NCBI RefSeq assembly: GCF_001544575.2
Contig: NZ_FCNY02000008.1
Span: 248,001-312,000, forward strand
Reading direction: 5' to 3'
Source of the DNA: Caballeronia cordobensis
Lineage (GTDB): Bacteria > Pseudomonadota > Gammaproteobacteria > Burkholderiales > Burkholderiaceae
Length of the DNA: 64,000 nt
Positions 8,849-17,757 of this stretch are shown piece by piece. The position numbers and the translations under genes were made by a program. Below the pieces are notes generated by a model. It was given only the letters and a program-made list of their open reading frames with translations. It made no database searches and was not told the DNA's origin. Numbering within the stretch: position 1 is the stretch's first letter; the number at the start of each line of letters is the position of its first letter.

Positions 8849-10567
8849 ATGACCCAACGTAACGTTGACCCGATCACTTTCGCGGTCGTCAAAAACGCGC
8901 TCGACACTATCGTCGATGACATGGCCTTTGCCGTGATGCGCACCGCCCGTTCGCCGATCATTCGCGACGTGCTCGATTATTCCGTCACGATGTGCGATGC
9001 CAAGGGCCGCATTCTCGCGCAGGCAAAAACGGTGGCCTTGCATCTGGGCGCGGTGCCCGACGCGGTGGACGTGATCATCGACAAGTACGCCGCCACGGTC
9101 GAACCCGGCGACGTCATCATCCTGAACGATCCGTACGAAGGCGGCATGCACCTGCCGGACATCTTCATGTTCAAGCCGATCTTTCATGAAAAGCGGCTGC
9201 AGGGCTTCTCGGTCGTCATCGCGCACCATTGCGATGTCGGCGGACGCGTGCCGGGTTCCAACGCGGCCGATTCGACCGAGATCTTTCAGGAAGGCATCCG
9301 GATTCCGCCGACGAAGCTCTACCAGCGCGGCGAGCCGAACGAGACGCTCTTCAACATCATCAGGAAGAACGTGCGTCTGCCGGATCTCGTGCTCGGCGAC
9401 CTCGACGCGCAACTCGCTACATGCAATATCGGCGAGCGCGAACTGCTGCGCATGATCGACCGCTACGGCGAAGAAAACCTGCAAGGCTATTTCGACGAAC
9501 TGCTGGACTACGGCGAACGACTGACGCGTCAGGCGATTGAAGCATGGCCCGATGGCGTGTACCGCTTCACGGATTACATCGACAACGACGGCTTCTCCGA
9601 GGACGCCATTCCCATCGACTGCGCGATCACGGTGGCGGGATCAAAGGTCAGCGTGGACTTCGCCGGATCGTCGCCGCAAGTGCGCGGCGCGATCAACTCG
9701 ACGCTCTCGTTCGTGAAGTCGGCCACCTATCTCAGCGTGCGCTGCGCGCTCGAAGCCGACGTGCCGAACAACGCGGGCGTGTATCGCTGCATCGAGATCA
9801 CCGCGCCGGAAGGCTCGATCCTCAATCCGCGCATGCCGGCTCCGGTCGCCGCGCGCGCCCTGACAGGTTATCGCGTGGTCGACTGCGTGCTCGGCGCGCT
9901 GGCGCAGATCGCGCCGAAAAAAGTCATGGCGGCGGGTGAGGGCGGCAACACGGTCATTGCGTTGAGCGGCTATGCGAAGGGAGCGAGCGAGCCTTTCATC
10001 CTGGTCGACATGATCAACGGCGCGTGGGGCGGCCGCTTCAACAAGGACGGTGTCGAAGGCGTGACCAACCCCTCGCAGAACATGTCGAACATGCCGATCG
10101 AAACGCTCGAAGCGCGCTATCCGATCGTCATGGAAGCGTACGGCTTCGCGACGGATTCGGGCGGCGCGGGTGAATATCGCGGCGGCCTCGGGCTGGTGCG
10201 CGAATACCGCATCGAAGCGGAAGAAGTGGTGGCCCAGATCCGTTCGGACCGCGCAAATCACGCGCCGTACGGTCTCTTCGGTGGCGGCACGGGAGCCTGC
10301 TCCGCGAACTATCTGCGCTCGGATGAAGGCCTCACGCCGCTGCCCAGCAAGTTCACGCGGACGCTTCATCGCGGCGCGATCATCCGCCACGAACAGGCAG
10401 GCGGCGGCGGTTACGGCGATCCGCTGACGCGCACGTTCGAGCGCATCGAAGCCGATCTCGCAAATGGAAAGATCACGCGCCGGTACGCCGAAGAACACCA
10501 CAACGTCGTGTTCGATGGCGACAAGATCGACCGCGTGCGCTCGAACGCCGCGCGCAACACGAAGTGA
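8849..10567 (+). CDS. hyuB: Hydantoinase/oxoprolinase subunit B
   Basis: 572 aa, complete. The ATG at 8849 follows GGAG. Family segments: AVMRTARSPIIRDVLDYSV near residue 30, ILNDPYEGGMHLPDIFMF, AHHCDVGGRVPGSNAADSTEIFQEG split across residues 120-150, and the glycine-rich C-terminus GGGGYGDP. It forms the catalytic complex with HyuA immediately upstream. A second, separate HyuB-like gene runs off the window end at 63244-64000. Confidence 0.92.
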   Translation: MTQRNVDPITFAVVKNALDTIVDDMAFAVMRTARSPIIRDVLDYSVTMCDAKGRILAQAKTVALHLGAVPDAVDVIIDKYAATVEPGDVIILNDPYEGGMHLPDIFMFKPIFHEKRLQGFSVVIAHHCDVGGRVPGSNAADSTEIFQEGIRIPPTKLYQRGEPNETLFNIIRKNVRLPDLVLGDLDAQLATCNIGERELLRMIDRYGEENLQGYFDELLDYGERLTRQAIEAWPDGVYRFTDYIDNDGFSEDAIPIDCAITVAGSKVSVDFAGSSPQVRGAINSTLSFVKSATYLSVRCALEADVPNNAGVYRCIEITAPEGSILNPRMPAPVAARALTGYRVVDCVLGALAQIAPKKVMAAGEGGNTVIALSGYAKGASEPFILVDMINGAWGGRFNKDGVEGVTNPSQNMSNMPIETLEARYPIVMEAYGFATDSGGAGEYRGGLGLVREYRIEAEEVVAQIRSDRANHAPYGLFGGGTGACSANYLRSDEGLTPLPSKFTRTLHRGAIIRHEQAGGGGYGDPLTRTFERIEADLANGKITRRYAEEHHNVVFDGDKIDRVRSNAARNTK

Positions 10568-10585
10568 TACCGAGGAGATGACCCG

Positions 10586-11056
10586 ATGAATCAGAGTCTC
10601 AAGGATCGACTGCAGGAGCTGGGTATCGCGTTGCCGCAATCCGCGCCCAAGCCCGGCGCGAACTTTCTGCCGGTCAAGAAGGTGGGCAACCTCCTGTACG
10701 TGTCGGGACAGGTTCCCGTGCTCGACGGCGTGGATCACTACGTCGGCAAGATTGGCAGAAACCTCTCGATCGAAGATGGCCAGGCCGCCGCGCGGCTGTG
10801 CGCAGTCAACATGCTCGCGCAGGTGGATCGTGCGGTGGAAGGCGACTTCAGCCGGGTCGCCGGATGCGTCCGGCTCGGCGGCTTCGTCAACGCGACGGAT
10901 GACTTCACCGACCATCCGAAGGTGATCAATGGCGCGTCCGACCTCATGGTGGCCGTGCTGGGCGACGCGGGCCGGCATACGCGCGCCGCCGTGGGATGCA
11001 TCTCGTTGCCGCGAGGTGTGGCGGTCGAGCTCGAAGGCATTTTCGAACTGAAGTAA
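10586..11056 (+). CDS. RidA/YjgF family deaminase
   Basis: 156 aa. YVSGQVP, FVNATDDFTDHPKVINGASDL and TRAAVG match the YjgF/YER057c/UK114 fold, in the longer (about 150 aa) version. RidA proteins hydrolyse reactive enamine/imine intermediates made by PLP or flavin enzymes acting on amino acids. That fits the downstream DadA-like oxidase, whose products are imines. Good RBS (GAGGAG); 18 bp after hyuB, so in the same operon. Confidence 0.88.
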   Translation: MNQSLKDRLQELGIALPQSAPKPGANFLPVKKVGNLLYVSGQVPVLDGVDHYVGKIGRNLSIEDGQAAARLCAVNMLAQVDRAVEGDFSRVAGCVRLGGFVNATDDFTDHPKVINGASDLMVAVLGDAGRHTRAAVGCISLPRGVAVELEGIFELK

Positions 11057-11119
11057 GGCATGAGCGCGTAGCAAGAAAGATAACTGTCTATTGAAATCCC
11101 TTATCTGCAGAGGTTGATC

Positions 11120-11953
11120 ATGTTCAAGATGTCTCGATTCCTGGGCCGCGCACTGCTGGGCGCGACTGCGATTGGCGCGCTTGCGGCGAGCTCGGCTACT
11201 TACGCGCAGGACAATTCCAACTGGAAGAGCGTGCGGCAGGCCGGCGTGCTTCGTTGCGGCATCGCCACCTCGCCGCCGTACACGATGAAGGACCCGAAGA
11301 CGGGTACTTATAGCGGCGTGTTCCCGGACCTGTGCCGTCAGTTCGGCGAGCAGGTGCTCAAGGTGAAGGTCGAGTATGTGGACACCACATGGGACAACAT
11401 CGTCGCGGGTCTGCAATCCGAGAAGTGGGACATCTCGCTGTCACTCAACGACACGCCGGAACGCCGCAAGGCCATTTCGTTCTCTGAGCCCGTGGTCGAT
11501 TACAGCGTGACCTTCACGTACAACAAGAACAACCCGAAGGTGCCGAAGCAGATCCAGTCGATCGCCGATATCGACAAGCCGGGCACGACGGTCACGGTGA
11601 TGTCGGGCACGGCGCAGGACAAGGCGATCTCGGCCGTGCTCAAGCAGGCGACCATCATGCGTCTGCCGGGCTTCGATGAAACGCGCCTCGCACTGATGTC
11701 CAAGCGCGCCGATTTGCTCGCCGACGACAACATGACCAACCTGCTGCTGACGCGCGCGCATCCTGACTGGGCGGAGGCGTTCAAGCCGAACCCGTTGCTG
11801 GCTCAGCAAGGCATCGCTTTCGGCATTCGCAAGGACACGCCTGCCGCGGACGTCGCCGTGCTGAATCAGTTCATCGAGAAGCAGAAGCAGTCGGGCGCGG
11901 TGAACACCCTCGTCGATGCATCGGTGAAGCAGACCGTAGCCGCGACGAAATAA
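11120..11953 (+). CDS. Polar amino-acid ABC transporter, periplasmic binding protein
   Basis: 277 aa from the ATG at 11120 (RBS AGAGG; a TTG six bases upstream is possible but unnecessary). Signal peptide ends at ATYAQ. Type II binding-protein marks: VLRCGIATSPPYTMKDPKTG, WDNIVAGLQSEKWDIS, SEPVVDYSVTF, ADLLADDN. It binds the imported amino-acid-like solute and delivers it to the permease pair encoded downstream. It sits in operon with hyuAB, so the ligand is probably the substrate or precursor of the pathway. Confidence 0.9.
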   Translation: MFKMSRFLGRALLGATAIGALAASSATYAQDNSNWKSVRQAGVLRCGIATSPPYTMKDPKTGTYSGVFPDLCRQFGEQVLKVKVEYVDTTWDNIVAGLQSEKWDISLSLNDTPERRKAISFSEPVVDYSVTFTYNKNNPKVPKQIQSIADIDKPGTTVTVMSGTAQDKAISAVLKQATIMRLPGFDETRLALMSKRADLLADDNMTNLLLTRAHPDWAEAFKPNPLLAQQGIAFGIRKDTPAADVAVLNQFIEKQKQSGAVNTLVDASVKQTVAATK

Positions 11954-12090
11954 GCGGAACCGGGTCGGCGGCGCCGCGTCTGACGTGGCTCCGCCATCGG
12001 GTTCGGACGACGGGAATGGCTCCATCGATGAGTCATGCGTTTGAATGAAGTCGTGAGCGCCAGCGTTGCGCTCCGCTGGAGGATGTCCTC

Positions 12091-12930
12091 ATGTTTCTAT
12101 CTCAGGCACAAATACAACCGGTGACGAAGTCGGCCCGACCTGCGAGTGTCGCGCCGTTGTCGTCGGTGTCGGGCGATTTCGTGCAGTTGAAAAACGTGTA
12201 CAAGTCGTACGGCGAGAATCTGGTCGTCATGGACCGCATGAGCCTCGACATGCGCGCCGACGACCGGCTGGTCGTGATCGGCCCGAGCGGCAGCGGCAAG
12301 AGTTCGCTGCTGCGCGTGATGATGGGCCTCGAAGGCGTGCAGGGCGGCGAGATCACGTTTCAGGGCAGGCCCTATATCCAGGGCGCCGATGTGGGCGGCT
12401 CGAAGCGGATCGACCCGAAGCTGCAGAAACAGATCGGCATGGTGTTTCAGCACTACACGCTCTTTCCGCATCTCTCGGTGCTCGGCAATCTGATTCTGGC
12501 GCCAGTCAAGGTGCTGGGTCTCAGCAAGCAGGACGCAACGGAACGCGCGCGAAAGTACCTTGCGCGGCTCGGGCTGGAAAGCAAGTTGCACGCGTACCCG
12601 AGCCAGCTTTCGGGCGGCCAGAAGCAGCGCGTGGCGATCGCGCGGGCGCTGATGCTGGAGCCCAAGCTGATGCTCTTCGACGAAGTGACCTCGGCGCTCG
12701 ATCCGGAGATGGTCATCGAAGTGCAGAACGTGATGCTGCAACTCGCCGAGCAGAAGATGGCGATGATCATCGTCACGCACGACATGCATTTCGCGCGAGA
12801 CATCGCGACCCGGGTGGTGTTCTGCGCGAGCGGCAAGGTGGTCGAGGAAGGCGCGCCCGCCGACATGTTCAAGTGCCCGAAGGAAGCTCGCACGCGCGAG
12901 TTTCTGGAGAAGGTCCTTCATCTGGATTGA
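12091..12930 (+). CDS. Polar amino-acid ABC transporter ATPase
   Basis: 279 aa with a complete set of ABC motifs: Walker A GPSGSGKSS (about residue 69), Q-loop MVFQHYTLFP, signature LSGGQKQR, Walker B LMLFDEVTSALD, and switch His in IIVTHDM. The first 30 residues form an unusual N-terminal extension before the core begins at VQLKNVYKSYGE. GGAGG RBS at 12078. It energises import with the two permeases immediately downstream. Confidence 0.92.
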   Translation: MFLSQAQIQPVTKSARPASVAPLSSVSGDFVQLKNVYKSYGENLVVMDRMSLDMRADDRLVVIGPSGSGKSSLLRVMMGLEGVQGGEITFQGRPYIQGADVGGSKRIDPKLQKQIGMVFQHYTLFPHLSVLGNLILAPVKVLGLSKQDATERARKYLARLGLESKLHAYPSQLSGGQKQRVAIARALMLEPKLMLFDEVTSALDPEMVIEVQNVMLQLAEQKMAMIIVTHDMHFARDIATRVVFCASGKVVEEGAPADMFKCPKEARTREFLEKVLHLD

Positions 12931-12942
12931 GCGAGGCGGATC

Positions 12943-13614
12943 ATGGGCTATCAGTTTGATTTCGATTTTCTGAACGGAAGCGCGGAGACGCTGCTGCGCG
13001 GCCTGAAGGTCACGCTGGAACTGGCGGTGGCCGCCAATGTGATGGGCCTCGTGCTCGGCTTCATCCTGTGTCTCCTGGTGATGAGCCGCTGGCAGTTCGT
13101 GCGCTGGCCGGCGCAGCTCTTCATCGAGTTTTTCCGCTGCACGCCGGCATTGCTGCAGATCGTGTGGTTCTTCTACTGCATTCCGATGATGGTCGATGTC
13201 TTCATCGATCCCGTCGTAATGGGTGTGCTCGCACTCGGGCTGAACCTGACCGCCTTCAACGCGGAAGCGTATCGCGCCGGCGTGCAGGCCGTGCCGAAGG
13301 AGCATCTCGATGCCTGCGTCGCACTGGGACTGAAGCCGTGGCAGCGCACGTTCTTCGTGGTGCTCCCTCAGGCATTGCGCAGCGCGCTGCCCGTGCTGAT
13401 GACCAACGGAATCGGCACGCTGCAGCAAAGCGCGCTGGTCGCGATCGTCGCGGTGGCGGACCTCATGTATGTCGCGAAAAGTCTGGCAACGGAAGCCTAT
13501 CGGCCACTGGAAACCTACTCGGTCGTCGCGCTGATCTATTTCGCGCTCTCGCTGCCGATCTCGCGTCTGGTTCATGTGATCGAGCGCCGGCAGGATGCCG
13601 CCGTGCAGCGTTAA
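12943..13614 (+). CDS. Polar amino-acid ABC transporter permease
   Basis: 223 aa, inner membrane, about five transmembrane helices. The EAA loop that contacts the ATPase is seen as EAYRAGVQAVPKEHLDACVALG with the following LPQALR. HisM/GlnP-type membrane fold. It starts 12 bp after the ATPase and forms a heterodimer with the next permease. Confidence 0.9.
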   Translation: MGYQFDFDFLNGSAETLLRGLKVTLELAVAANVMGLVLGFILCLLVMSRWQFVRWPAQLFIEFFRCTPALLQIVWFFYCIPMMVDVFIDPVVMGVLALGLNLTAFNAEAYRAGVQAVPKEHLDACVALGLKPWQRTFFVVLPQALRSALPVLMTNGIGTLQQSALVAIVAVADLMYVAKSLATEAYRPLETYSVVALIYFALSLPISRLVHVIERRQDAAVQR

Positions 13615-13624
13615 GGGGATGACA

Positions 13625-14290
13625 ATGAATATCGATCTCGGGATCGTCGCGTCATACTGGCTCGTGCTTCTGAAGGGCCTCGGCCTCACCGTCGCGTTCA
13701 CGGGCGGCTGCGCCATACTGGGCAGCCTGCTCGGCTTCGTCCTCAGCCTCTTGCGGATGTCGCCGTCGCGCTGGGTGAAGGCGCCGACGTGGCTGTACGT
13801 GGAACTCTTTCGTGGCACGCCGCTGCTCATCCAGCTCTTCTGGATCTTCTTCTGCTTTCCCGTGGTGTTTCGTTTGCCGATCCCGCCGTATCTGTCGGTG
13901 ATCATTGCGCTGACGCTCTACATGACCGCGATCACCAGCGAGACGTTTCGCGGCGCGCTCAAGTCGATATCGGGCGAGCAGCATGATGCATGCATCGCGC
14001 TCAGCCTTTCGCCTCAGGCGAAGATCATCCATGTGATTTTTCCGCAGGCGTTGCTGCGCGCGATTCCACCGCTCCTGTCGAACGTGATCAGCCTCTTCAA
14101 GGAGAGTGCGCTGATCTCGTCTGTGGGCGTGGCCGATCTCATGTACGTCGGCCAGAGCATCTCGAACGCGACGGCGCGCCCGCTCGAATTCCTCACCACG
14201 GTCGGCATCATTTATTTCGTGGTCGCCTTTCCGCTGACCCGGCTGGTTGGCTTGATCGAAACGAGATTTCTTCGCCGCTTTGCATATTGA
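13625..14290 (+). CDS. Polar amino-acid ABC transporter permease
   Basis: 221 aa. The ATG at 13625 is favoured because AAGGGG lies six bases upstream; an ATG at 13619 is too close to it. LFRGTPLLIQLFWIFF and the EAA loop SETFRGALKSISGEQHDACIALS are typical of the HisQ/GlnP family. Second half of the permease pair; 10 bp after its partner. Confidence 0.9.
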   Translation: MNIDLGIVASYWLVLLKGLGLTVAFTGGCAILGSLLGFVLSLLRMSPSRWVKAPTWLYVELFRGTPLLIQLFWIFFCFPVVFRLPIPPYLSVIIALTLYMTAITSETFRGALKSISGEQHDACIALSLSPQAKIIHVIFPQALLRAIPPLLSNVISLFKESALISSVGVADLMYVGQSISNATARPLEFLTTVGIIYFVVAFPLTRLVGLIETRFLRRFAY

Positions 14291-14347
14291 GCGTCGAAGG
14301 TATTCAATAAAAAACAGATCTGATTTGCAGCACGGACACTATCGAAG

Positions 14348-15640
14348 ATGAACTCCGTACCCCGCGAGCGTTTTTCCCATCCCATGGCGGCTTCCGCACC
14401 GAGCGAGCAGGCGGTCGTGATCGGCGGCGGCATCGTCGGCACCTGTTGCGCGCTCTACCTTCAGCGCAACGGCTTTCAGGTGACCTTGATCGATCCCGCG
14501 GCGCCGGGCGACAGCACGGCCAAATGGAGCTGCGGCCAGATTTCGGTCGGCGAGATCATTCCGCTCTCGAAACCGGGCCTGCTCATGAAAGTGCCGGGCT
14601 GGCTCATGGATCAGACCGGTCCTCTTGCGCTGCGGCCGAGCGCGTTGCCGGGAATCATTCCCTGGCTGCTTCGCTTCATGTCGTGCGCGCGGCACTCGAA
14701 GATCGAGAGCATCGCGCGTTCGATGGCCTCGCTGACGAAGGACGTGTTCGCCGACTACGCGCCCTTGCTCGATGCGTGCGGCGACAAGGCGCTGCTCATC
14801 CAGCGGCCCGTCATGCAGGTGTTCGACGGACCCGAAGGCGTGGAACGCGAGCGCGGTCATATGGACCTTCGAGCGTCGCTCGGATTCTCGTCGCAGGTGC
14901 TCGATGCGGCGGAGATCGGCGATCTGGAACCGGCGCTCGGCGGCCGCTTCTCGCACGGCATCCTGCTGCCGCAGTGGCGCTTCGTGAGCGACACGGAAGG
15001 CTTCATCGCGGCGCTGACAGAGAGCTTCGAGGAGCAGGGCGGACGACGGCTCCGCACCACGGCGGTCTCGATCGATGAGGACGCCGGGCGCGCGACAGGC
15101 GTCACGCTCGCGAATGGCGAACGCGTCGGCGCGACGCAGGTGGTGCTCGCCGCGGGCGCGGGCGCCACACGCTTTTTTTCGCAACTCGGCATCCACGCGC
15201 CGCTCGAAGGCGTGGCGGGTTATCAGGCGCTTCTGCCCGAGCCGGGCGTCGAATTCCGGCATTCGGTGATTTATGCCGATGGCGGCTTTTGCTTCACGCC
15301 GATGCGCCGTGGCTTGCAGATCGGCGGCACGATCGAGTTCTCGGGGCGAAACGCCAAGCCGAATTTCCGGCGCGCGGAAATCATCCTCGAGAAGGCGCGC
15401 CGCGTTCTGCCGCAGCTTAACGCCGACAGGCACGAGTTCGGTGTCGGGTATCGGCCGTTTCTGCCGGACACGAAGCCGATCATCGACCGGTCGCGGAGAC
15501 TGCCGAATGTGCTGATGGCGATCGGACATGGACAACTGGGCCTGACGCTCGGCGCGACGACCGGGCGTCTGATCGCCGATCTCGCCACCGGGCGCACGCC
15601 GAAGCAGGATCTCGAAGCGTTCAGTGCGTATCGCTTCTGA
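14348..15640 (+). CDS. DadA-like FAD-dependent amino-acid oxidoreductase
   Basis: 430 aa. FAD Rossmann motif VVIGGGIVGTCCALYLQRNG at about residues 22-41, then DadA features (DSTAKWSCGQISVGEIIPLSKPG, GYRPFLPDTKPIIDRSRRLPN, GHGQLGLTLGATTGRL). DAO-family enzymes oxidise D- or cyclic amino acids to imino acids at the membrane. In this setting it could be a D-hydroxyproline or related dehydrogenase, fed by the racemase-family enzymes. A paralogue is at 56396-57640. The substrate is inferred. Confidence 0.88.
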   Translation: MNSVPRERFSHPMAASAPSEQAVVIGGGIVGTCCALYLQRNGFQVTLIDPAAPGDSTAKWSCGQISVGEIIPLSKPGLLMKVPGWLMDQTGPLALRPSALPGIIPWLLRFMSCARHSKIESIARSMASLTKDVFADYAPLLDACGDKALLIQRPVMQVFDGPEGVERERGHMDLRASLGFSSQVLDAAEIGDLEPALGGRFSHGILLPQWRFVSDTEGFIAALTESFEEQGGRRLRTTAVSIDEDAGRATGVTLANGERVGATQVVLAAGAGATRFFSQLGIHAPLEGVAGYQALLPEPGVEFRHSVIYADGGFCFTPMRRGLQIGGTIEFSGRNAKPNFRRAEIILEKARRVLPQLNADRHEFGVGYRPFLPDTKPIIDRSRRLPNVLMAIGHGQLGLTLGATTGRLIADLATGRTPKQDLEAFSAYRF

Positions 15641-15668
15641 CGCCATCCATTTTTAACGTGAGGCCATC

Positions 15669-16700
15669 ATGCGCTGGAAAAAGACCCTTCAACTCGTAGG
15701 CGTGCATTGCGAAGGCGAGATCGGGAAAGTCATCACGGGCGGCGTCGTGAACATTCCCGGCACGACGATGCTCGACAAGATGAACTACATCAACGAGGTC
15801 GATGACAGCCTGCGAAAGCTCGTCGTGCTCGAACCGCGCGGATGCCTGCAGATGTCGGTGAACCTGCTGTTGCCGCCGACGCGTCCCGAGGCGCACGCGG
15901 GCTTCATCGTGCTTCAGTCCGACAAGGCGCATCCCATGTCGGGAAGCAATTCGATTTGCGTCGTCACCGCGCTGCTCGAAATGGGCATCGTGCCGATGCA
16001 GGAGCCGGAAACCACCGTCGTGCTGGACACGCCGGCGGGCCTCGTCACGGCGCGGGCCACCTGCCGTGACGGGCGTTGCGTAGGCGTGTCGCTGAACATG
16101 GTTCCGGCGTTCGTCGAGCATCTCGATCTGCCGATCGAAACGGCGGAATTCGGCACGATCAAGGTGGATGTCGCTTTCGGCGGCGTGTACTACGCGCTCG
16201 TCGATGTGGATCAGGTGGGCCTCACCATTGCACCGGAGAATGCGCGCCGGCTGGCGGATCTCGGCGTCGGGCTGCGAAACGTCATCAATGAACAGGTAAG
16301 CATTCGACATCCGCTTTATCCTGAGATCAACCAGATTGCTTACGTGATGTTCCGCAACCGCGTGAGCGACGTGGAGTATCAGACTTGCACGACGTTGCCG
16401 CCGGGGCGAATCGACCGGTCCCCGTGCGGTACCGGCAGTTCGGCGAATCTCGCGACGCTCGCCGCGCGAGGCAAGGTCGATGTTGGCGGCAAGCTGAAAT
16501 CGCGCTCGACGATCGGAAGCGAGTTCGGTGTCGAGCTGCTCGGGAAGACGGAAGTGGGCGGCAAGCCTGCGGTGCTGCCGCGTATCAGCGGGCGCGCGTG
16601 GATTTATGGCATCGAGCAAATCGGCGTCGATCCGGATGATCCACTGGCGGCCGGCTTCATGCTGAGCGATACCTGGGGCGAAGGGTTCCCGAAGAAGTAG
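15669..16700 (+). CDS. Proline racemase family enzyme, Ser/Cys type
   Basis: 343 aa. Proline-racemase fold, but the first catalytic Cys is Ser91 (motif MSGSNSI instead of MCGHxSI) while the second is kept (Cys253 in DRSPCGTG). Established work on this superfamily links Cys/Cys to racemases and 4-hydroxyproline 2-epimerases, Cys/Thr to trans-3-hydroxyproline dehydratases, and Ser/Cys to a separate group reported with mixed hydroxyproline epimerase/dehydratase activity. GAGG RBS; 28 bp after the oxidase. The cluster at 17758-18774 holds the Cys/Cys version. Confidence 0.87.
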   Translation: MRWKKTLQLVGVHCEGEIGKVITGGVVNIPGTTMLDKMNYINEVDDSLRKLVVLEPRGCLQMSVNLLLPPTRPEAHAGFIVLQSDKAHPMSGSNSICVVTALLEMGIVPMQEPETTVVLDTPAGLVTARATCRDGRCVGVSLNMVPAFVEHLDLPIETAEFGTIKVDVAFGGVYYALVDVDQVGLTIAPENARRLADLGVGLRNVINEQVSIRHPLYPEINQIAYVMFRNRVSDVEYQTCTTLPPGRIDRSPCGTGSSANLATLAARGKVDVGGKLKSRSTIGSEFGVELLGKTEVGGKPAVLPRISGRAWIYGIEQIGVDPDDPLAAGFMLSDTWGEGFPKK

Positions 16701-16706
16701 GGCGTC

Positions 16707-16738
16707 GCGCGTCTCGCCCGCGGGCGGGGCGCGCTTTT
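16707..16738 (+). terminator. Rho-independent terminator after the Ser/Cys racemase-like gene
   Basis: GC-rich inverted repeat with arms at 16707-16720 and 16721-16734 (two G-T pairs), followed by TTTT. It should end the long transcript beginning at hyuA and sets the AroE-like gene apart as its own unit. Confidence 0.65.
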
Positions 16739-16760
16739 CGCGCTTCATCATCGATATAGC

Positions 16761-16777
16761 AATTAGCGGTACTAATT
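16761..16777. promoter_or_regulatory. Inverted repeat before the AroE-like gene
   Basis: AATTAG and CTAATT arms around CGGTA, 13 bp upstream of the start codon, in an AT-rich pocket. It could be an operator or part of the promoter of an independent unit. Confidence 0.35.
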
Positions 16778-16790
16778 ACGAAGGACGTTC

Positions 16791-17669
16791 ATGATTACCG
16801 GAAAGACTGGCGTTTTCTTCATGGTGGCGGACCCGATCGAACAGGTGCGCACGCCGGAGATTTTCAACAAGGTGCTGCCGCTGAGCGACGACGACGCGGT
16901 CATGGTGCCGCTTCAGGTTGCGCCGAAGAATCTCGAAGCAACCGTGCGCGCGCTCTTCAGTTCGGCGACGACGCGCGGCATGGTGCTGTCGATTCCTCAC
17001 AAGACCGCGGCGGCTTCGATCGTCGATCGTCTCTCGAAGGGCGCGCAGGTCGCCAACGCGGTGAACGCCATCCGGCGCAACGCGGCGGGCGAACTCGAAG
17101 GCGAATTGTTCGACGGGCTCGGCTTCGTCAAGTCGATGGAGCGCTATGCGATGGAGTATCGCGGCAAGTCGGTGCTGCTGGTGGGCGCAGGCGGCGCGGC
17201 GAGCGCGATTGCGGCCGCGCTGTCGGAAGGCTCCGTGTCGTCGATCGGCCTGTACGATCCGGATACGGCCAAGGCGCGTCAGTTGGCGGCGTCGATTCAG
17301 AAGCAGTACGGCGTGCCCGTTTCCGTGCAGGAGAACAACGATCCCGCCGCGTTCGAGGTCGTGATCAACGCGTCGCCGCTCGGTCTCAAGACGAACGATC
17401 CGCTGCCGGTGCCGGCCGATCGACTCGCACCGCGAGCGCAGGTCTGCGACATCCTCATGAAGAATCAGCCGACGCCGCTGCTCAAGGCCGCGATGGACCG
17501 CGGCATGACGGTTCTTCCCGGTTTCGACATGCTGATTCTGCAAACGCCGCTGTTTCTCGATTTCTTCGGAGCGCACAAGGCAGCGGAACTGCTTCGCACC
17601 GACGATTCGATCGTGCGTGACATGTTGTTCCCGGCGGAGCTTCGCGACCTGGTCAAGCGGGCGGCGTAA
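16791..17669 (+). CDS. Shikimate dehydrogenase-like protein (AroE family)
   Basis: 292 aa. Substrate-domain motif SIPHKT (canonical NVTIPHK), the FDGLGFV segment equivalent to NTDGxGF, and nucleotide-binding VLLVGAGGAASAIAAAL at about residue 124. Catalytic-type Lys is present (SIPHK), but the Asn-Thr-Asp triplet is altered to Phe-Asp. It lies in a catabolic cluster, not with aro genes, so it is more likely an NAD(P)-dependent dehydrogenase of a different hydroxy acid (YdiB/RifI/QuiB-like). It stands between a terminator and a convergent terminator, as a single-gene unit. Confidence 0.8.
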   Translation: MITGKTGVFFMVADPIEQVRTPEIFNKVLPLSDDDAVMVPLQVAPKNLEATVRALFSSATTRGMVLSIPHKTAAASIVDRLSKGAQVANAVNAIRRNAAGELEGELFDGLGFVKSMERYAMEYRGKSVLLVGAGGAASAIAAALSEGSVSSIGLYDPDTAKARQLAASIQKQYGVPVSVQENNDPAAFEVVINASPLGLKTNDPLPVPADRLAPRAQVCDILMKNQPTPLLKAAMDRGMTVLPGFDMLILQTPLFLDFFGAHKAAELLRTDDSIVRDMLFPAELRDLVKRAA

Positions 17670-17685
17670 ATCGATTCAAAAGGAG

Positions 17686-17720
17686 AAGGCCGGTTCTGCG
17701 TATTGCAGAACCGGCCTTCT
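17686..17720. terminator. Bidirectional Rho-independent terminator
   Basis: Perfect 14-bp stem (AAGGCCGGTTCTGC with its complement) and a five-base loop, with A-rich and T-rich flanks on either side. It lies between the plus-strand AroE-like gene and the minus-strand racemase operon. Confidence 0.9.
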
Positions 17721-17757
17721 TCATGGTGCGCCCTCTCGTCGATGAGAGGGCGACGGC

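Noticed and set aside
9641..11416. Long minus-strand frame opposite hyuB and the RidA gene
   Set aside because: Shadow of real plus-strand genes; no domain motif and biased residue content.
12097..13905. Long minus-strand frame opposite the ABC ATPase and permease
   Set aside because: Shadow frame; the plus-strand ABC motifs are complete and overlap it entirely.
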